A stretch of 48,524 nt of DNA from Phycisphaerae bacterium. GTDB lineage: Bacteria > Planctomycetota > Phycisphaerae > Tepidisphaerales > Tepidisphaeraceae. Shown here piece by piece: positions 44,907 to 48,524 of this stretch. Made by a program: the position numbers and the translations under genes. The notes under the pieces are model-generated. The model saw nothing but the letters and a program-made list of their open reading frames with translations. It had not been told where the DNA came from and ran no database searches. The DNA lies in contig JAICTV010000012.1 of assembly GCA_025936175.1 (NCBI GenBank), positions 1-48,524 on the forward strand, given 5' to 3'. Positions within the stretch are counted from its first letter, which is position 1, and each line of letters opens with the position of its first letter.

Positions 44907-47711
44907 ATGCTCCGGCTCGAACGTCGCCTGCTCATCGACTGCCTCGGCATCGGCATCGCGCTGACGCTGCTGGTCATCGCCGCCGACGCGAGCGGCCTGC
45001 TCTCGCCGCTGGAGAACTTCCTCTACGACCTGCGCGTGCGCGCGTGCCAGTTCTTCGCCGCTACGCCGAGCGACAAGCTCGTTCACCTCGACATCGACGA
45101 TCGCTCGCTGGAGACGATCGGCGGCTGGCCGTGGCCGCGCGGCAAGTGGGCGCGCATTCTCGACGAGATCCGCCTGGCTGCGCCGAAGGCGGTGGAGATG
45201 GACGTCGTCTTCTCCGAGCCGCAGCCGGTGCAGTATCGCGAGGCGTCGCCGGGAAAGTTCGAGAAGGTCGATCACGACGCGCAGCTCGCCGAGGCGGTGG
45301 GGCGGTGCGGGAACGTGATCGTCCCGCTGTCGCTCGATCCGACGGCGAAGCCGTCGGCGGCATACCGCGCCATGGTCGAGCTGTATCGGGGCGACGTGGA
45401 GATGAGCGAGGCGGAGCTGGAGCAGCGCCTCGACACGCGTGGCTTCAAATTACGCGAGGCGCAACTCGCCGAGCAGGCGTTTCAGGCGCGGCGCGACGCG
45501 ATCTACCAGCGCGTGGCGGAGGAGGTGCGCGCGGGCGACGCGGATCTTCAGGAGATGCGCAAGCGCATCCTGCCGAAGACGGATCCGACCTTCGTCTCGC
45601 CGCTGGTGCGGCAGCTCCGCGAGCAGTTCGATCGATACCTGGCGGTGACGGAGTTCTCGCGGTTCTCCTATCCGGTTCCCCCCGGCGCGGGGCAGATCGC
45701 GCTCGCGCAGCTTAAGCTCGTTCCGCTGCGGCCGTTCAGCGAAAACGCTTCCGGCGGGGCGTTCGTCGATTATCCGGCGTTCGACGGGCCGGTCGTGCGG
45801 ACGGTGCCGCTGTTCCTCCGCGCCGGGGAGCAGGTCTACGCGCAGATGGGGCTGCGGCTGGCGTGTGAGATGCTCGGGGCGGACCTGTCGAAGTCGCGCG
45901 TCGAGCGCGATCGGCTCATCGTCCCGCGCGCCAAGGGTACGGCGCTCATCATCCCGATCGCGCCGCCCAAGCGCAGCACCAGCGGCGAGCGCATCGGATC
46001 GCTCATCGACATCCCGTGGCTCGGCGGGCGCGACTGGGAGACGATGTACGATCCGGCCCATAAGCGGATCGCCAAGCATCTGCCGATCACGTTCGTCTGG
46101 GAGGCGTGCGAGACCGCCGACAAGATCCGCAGGAACTGCGAGCAGATCGACACTGCGCTGCGCGACATCAACGTGATGGACCCGGCGAAGTTCGAGAAGT
46201 GGAGCGCGGCGAGTCGGGCCGCGGCGGAAGATTACGAGGCGCGCGTGCCGGAAATCGAGCAAGCGCTGAAGGACTCGCGCGACATGCTCGCGCTGCTCGC
46301 CGACGCCAAGCCGAACGAGCTGGACGAGCGCAGCTCCAACTTTCTCAAGGCGGTCCGCACGCTGCCGAGCCTGCGCGAGCAGACGCTCAAGCATGTGAAC
46401 GATCTGAAGAAGCAGCGCGCCGACCTGTCGGCGGCGGTGAAGGACAAGGCGGTGCTGATCGGCTGGATCGCGACGGCGGCGGTCGCCGATTTCGTCCCCA
46501 CGCCGCTGCACGACAAATGCCCCGGCGTCGTCGTGCACGGGGCGATCTTCAACGGGATCATGACCGGCGAGTTGTGGAAGCGATTGCCGTGGTCCACCGC
46601 GGCGGCGGTGGCGCTGATCTTCGGCGTGTCCATCGCCTTCACGACCGCCCGTTTCCCGCCGCTGCCGGCGCTGCTGGTCGCGATGGCGCTCGCATGCGCC
46701 TTCGCGTTGATCAACGGCGTGCTGCTGTTCGATTATTTCAACCGCATCCTTCCCGCCGCCGCGCCGCTGGTGACGATCGGCGTCGTGTGGTCGGGCTGCA
46801 CGATGACGCGCGTTATCGTCGAGACCTCCGAGCGCAACCGCATCACGCGGCGCTTCCGCAACTATGTTGATCCCAAGCTCGTCAACTACGTTCTGGAGCA
46901 CCCGGAAGTCAGCTTCGACGGCGAGAAGCGCGAGATGACGGTGGTCTTCACGGATCTCGCCGGCTTCACGTCGCTGTCGGAAAAGCTCGGGGAGCGGATC
47001 GTGCCGCTGTTGAACGAACTGCTCGGCGAACTCGTTCCCGTCATCCGGGAACATCATCAGGGCCTGGTGAACAAATTCCTGGGCGACGGGATCATGTTCT
47101 TCTTCAACGCGCCCAAGCAGGATCCGAAGCACGCCGCCGACGCCGTCGCCACCGTGCTCGACATGCACGCCAAGGTCGCGGAGTTCAACGTCCGGCTCGC
47201 CGAGCGCGACCTGCCGCCGATCTCGATGCGCGCCGGCATCTGCACGGGCGAGATGATCGTCGGCGACGCCGGCGGCGCGGGGGCGGCGGATTACACGGTG
47301 CTCGGCGATTCGGTCAACCTCGCCTCGCGCCTCGAGGCCGCCAACAAGTACACCGGCACGCGCACGATGATGACCCGGCGCACGGTCGAGTTGCTCGACG
47401 GCCGGTTCCTCGTCCGCCCGGTCGGCAGGATCAAGGTCGTCGGCAAGGACGAGGCGGTGGAAGTCTTCGAGCCGCTCGCGACGGCCGGCGACGCGACCGA
47501 TCTCGATCGCGCGATCGCTCAGCTTTCGGGGGAGATGGTCGAGAAGTACGCGCGGCGGCGGTTCGAAGAGTGCGCCGCCTTGGCGGCGCGTCTCGACGCG
47601 CTCGCCGGCGCGGGAAAGCTGGCTGCGATGTATCAGTCGCTCTGCGACCGTCAGATGCGATCGGCGCCGGCGGAAGATTTCGACGGGCGGATCGTGCTGA
47701 CGGAGAAGTGA
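44907..47711 (+). CDS. CHASE2-domain class-III adenylate/guanylate cyclase
   Basis: A 934-residue membrane sensor enzyme. TM1 is at about residues 10-30. An extracytoplasmic CHASE2 domain runs to about 545 (VHLDIDDRSLETIGGWPWPR ... AVLIGWIATAAVADFVPTP), interrupted by a helical, Glu/Arg-rich stretch near 420-500. Three TM helices lie at about 560-640. The cyclase domain is at about 670-835: metal Asp683 (VFTDLAGFTSLSEKL), Lys723 and Asp727 (NKFLGDGIMFFF), then DYTVLGDSVNLASRLE with Asn804 and Arg808 for transition-state binding. All residues needed for activity appear present. Product (cAMP or cGMP) is not certain. A C-terminal helical tail follows. The glycosyltransferase gene starts 4 bp later. 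Confidence 0.95.
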   Translation: MLRLERRLLIDCLGIGIALTLLVIAADASGLLSPLENFLYDLRVRACQFFAATPSDKLVHLDIDDRSLETIGGWPWPRGKWARILDEIRLAAPKAVEMDVVFSEPQPVQYREASPGKFEKVDHDAQLAEAVGRCGNVIVPLSLDPTAKPSAAYRAMVELYRGDVEMSEAELEQRLDTRGFKLREAQLAEQAFQARRDAIYQRVAEEVRAGDADLQEMRKRILPKTDPTFVSPLVRQLREQFDRYLAVTEFSRFSYPVPPGAGQIALAQLKLVPLRPFSENASGGAFVDYPAFDGPVVRTVPLFLRAGEQVYAQMGLRLACEMLGADLSKSRVERDRLIVPRAKGTALIIPIAPPKRSTSGERIGSLIDIPWLGGRDWETMYDPAHKRIAKHLPITFVWEACETADKIRRNCEQIDTALRDINVMDPAKFEKWSAASRAAAEDYEARVPEIEQALKDSRDMLALLADAKPNELDERSSNFLKAVRTLPSLREQTLKHVNDLKKQRADLSAAVKDKAVLIGWIATAAVADFVPTPLHDKCPGVVVHGAIFNGIMTGELWKRLPWSTAAAVALIFGVSIAFTTARFPPLPALLVAMALACAFALINGVLLFDYFNRILPAAAPLVTIGVVWSGCTMTRVIVETSERNRITRRFRNYVDPKLVNYVLEHPEVSFDGEKREMTVVFTDLAGFTSLSEKLGERIVPLLNELLGELVPVIREHHQGLVNKFLGDGIMFFFNAPKQDPKHAADAVATVLDMHAKVAEFNVRLAERDLPPISMRAGICTGEMIVGDAGGAGAADYTVLGDSVNLASRLEAANKYTGTRTMMTRRTVELLDGRFLVRPVGRIKVVGKDEAVEVFEPLATAGDATDLDRAIAQLSGEMVEKYARRRFEECAALAARLDALAGAGKLAAMYQSLCDRQMRSAPAEDFDGRIVLTEK

Positions 47712-47715
47712 TCGC

Positions 47716-48480
47716 GTGCCGACGCCTGCGCCGACAGTTTCGATCGTCATGCCGGCGTATAACCGCGAGCGCTTCATCCCCGCCGCGATCGGGAGCGTCC
47801 TCCGCCAGACGTATGGCGACTTCGAGCTGATCGTCTGGGACGACGGTTCGACCGACGGCACGATCGAGGCGGCCCGGAGTGCGGCCGGAGACGATCCGCG
47901 CGTTCGCATCTTCGCCGGCGAGCACGCCGGCATCTCCGGCGCGATCAACTCGGGCGCGAAGCTGGCGGCGGGAAAATACTTCGGCACGGTGGACAGCGAC
48001 GACGCGCTGATGCCGACGGCGCTGGCGGAGGCCACGCGCTATCTGGACGAACACCCTGACGTCGCGATGGTCTACACCGACTACCTCGCGATGGACGAAG
48101 GGGGCAACGTCAAAGGCGCGGGCAATCGCACGAAGATCCCGTACTCCAAAGACCGCCTGCTGATCGACTTCATGACGTTTCACTTCCGCCTCATGCGGCG
48201 CGAGTGGTTCGAGCGGCTCGGCGGGTTCGACGCGGCGATGGACGCCGCCGAGGATTATGACTTCTGCCTGCGGCTGTCGGAGCAGGCGGAGATCCGCCAC
48301 CTCGCGCAGCCGCTCTACCTCTATCGCGTCCACGCCAACAGCGTCTCCACCTCGAACCGCCTTCATCAGATCATGCTCGCGAAAGACGCGATCGCGCGGG
48401 CGCTGGAGCGGCGGGGGATGTCGCGCGAGTTTGAAGTGGACGTCGAGCTGGTCGGGAAATTCCGCCTGAGGAAAAGGTGA
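47716..48480 (+). CDS. Family-2 glycosyltransferase
   Basis: A 254-residue GT2 (GT-A fold) enzyme from a GTG start 4 bp after the cyclase stop. Motifs are VSIVMPAYNRERFI at the N-terminus, VWDDGSTDGT (nucleotide-binding Asp), the metal-binding DSDDAL at about 95-100, and AAEDYDFCLRLSE (the ED catalytic-base region). YRVHANSVS near the end is common in this family. No membrane helix, so it is a cytoplasmic or peripheral sugar transferase for cell-surface polysaccharide or glycolipid. Close coupling to the cyclase suggests a joint transcript. Confidence 0.92.
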   Translation: MPTPAPTVSIVMPAYNRERFIPAAIGSVLRQTYGDFELIVWDDGSTDGTIEAARSAAGDDPRVRIFAGEHAGISGAINSGAKLAAGKYFGTVDSDDALMPTALAEATRYLDEHPDVAMVYTDYLAMDEGGNVKGAGNRTKIPYSKDRLLIDFMTFHFRLMRREWFERLGGFDAAMDAAEDYDFCLRLSEQAEIRHLAQPLYLYRVHANSVSTSNRLHQIMLAKDAIARALERRGMSREFEVDVELVGKFRLRKR

Positions 48481-48506
48481 AAGGGAAATGATGTTGCTCT
48501 GACCGA

Positions 48507-48524
48507 TTTCATCCCGAGGTACTC
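48507..48524. repeat. Family-A element, cut by the window edge
   Basis: tttcatcccgaggtactc matches the first 18 bases of the family-A left arm except for two near the end of the element (ttt for tgt at the start). The rest lies beyond the window. Confidence 0.6.

Overview
The window is a GC-rich (roughly two-thirds G+C), gene-dense bacterial chromosome segment. Its gene families point to the Planctomycetes, most likely class Phycisphaerae. The evidence is a PSCyt1/DUF1549/DUF1553 protein paired with a DUF1501 protein, an autotransporter-repeat protein ending in dockerin-like repeats plus PEP-CTERM, a giant protein with a planctomycete-type N-terminus (LEVRRFLTL), and two beta-barrel proteins ending in Phe. 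The class-level placement is inference. I saw no rRNA, tRNA, CRISPR, transposase or phage gene.

Layout. (1) 1-7.3 kb: a small putative lipoprotein, a REP-like palindrome, a small membrane protein and a 1969-residue surface protein. (2) 7.4-20.8 kb: a divergent catabolic locus around a DeoR regulator. Leftward run ceramidase-like hydrolase, FGGY sugar kinase, PSCyt1/DUF1549/DUF1553 protein and DUF1501 protein. Rightward run deoR, a NagB-like deaminase/isomerase, a class-III aminotransferase, a Gfo/Idh/MocA oxidoreductase and an M19 dipeptidase. This looks like uptake-independent breakdown of an amino- or amide-linked sugar compound. (3) 20.8-37.2 kb: a hopanoid region with hpnG and hpnH (divergent), a small unknown, shc (squalene-hopene cyclase), an hpnO-like aminotransferase, hpnN (RND exporter), a DUF2231/heavy-metal-binding membrane protein overlapping hpnN, an outer-membrane protein, and hpnC-hpnD-hpnE read leftward with 4-bp overlaps. 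Together these cover farnesyl-PP to squalene (HpnCDE), squalene to hopene (Shc), side-chain addition and trimming (HpnH, HpnG), amination (HpnO) and transport (HpnN). (4) 37.3-48.5 kb: an envelope/signalling run with a PilZ-like protein, an outer-membrane porin, a lipoprotein, a FecR-domain protein, a 1024-residue RTX/delta-60 protein, a CHASE2 adenylate/guanylate cyclase and a family-2 glycosyltransferase.

The most unusual signal is not a gene. Two families of long, near-perfect inverted repeats are scattered through the window. Family A is about 68-79 bp with ends TGTCATCC...GGATGACA and has six copies, one running off the right edge. Family B is about 61-99 bp with GC-rich arms like GTGGCACGGGCG...CGCCCGTGCCAC and has five copies. 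Three copies sit in frame inside protein-coding genes, where they add 25-33 residues of foreign-looking sequence. Two family-B copies end 1-2 bp from a start codon and occupy the ribosome-binding-site position. They look like non-autonomous mobile palindromes that have been domesticated as protein linkers and gene-boundary elements. No mobilising enzyme is in the window.
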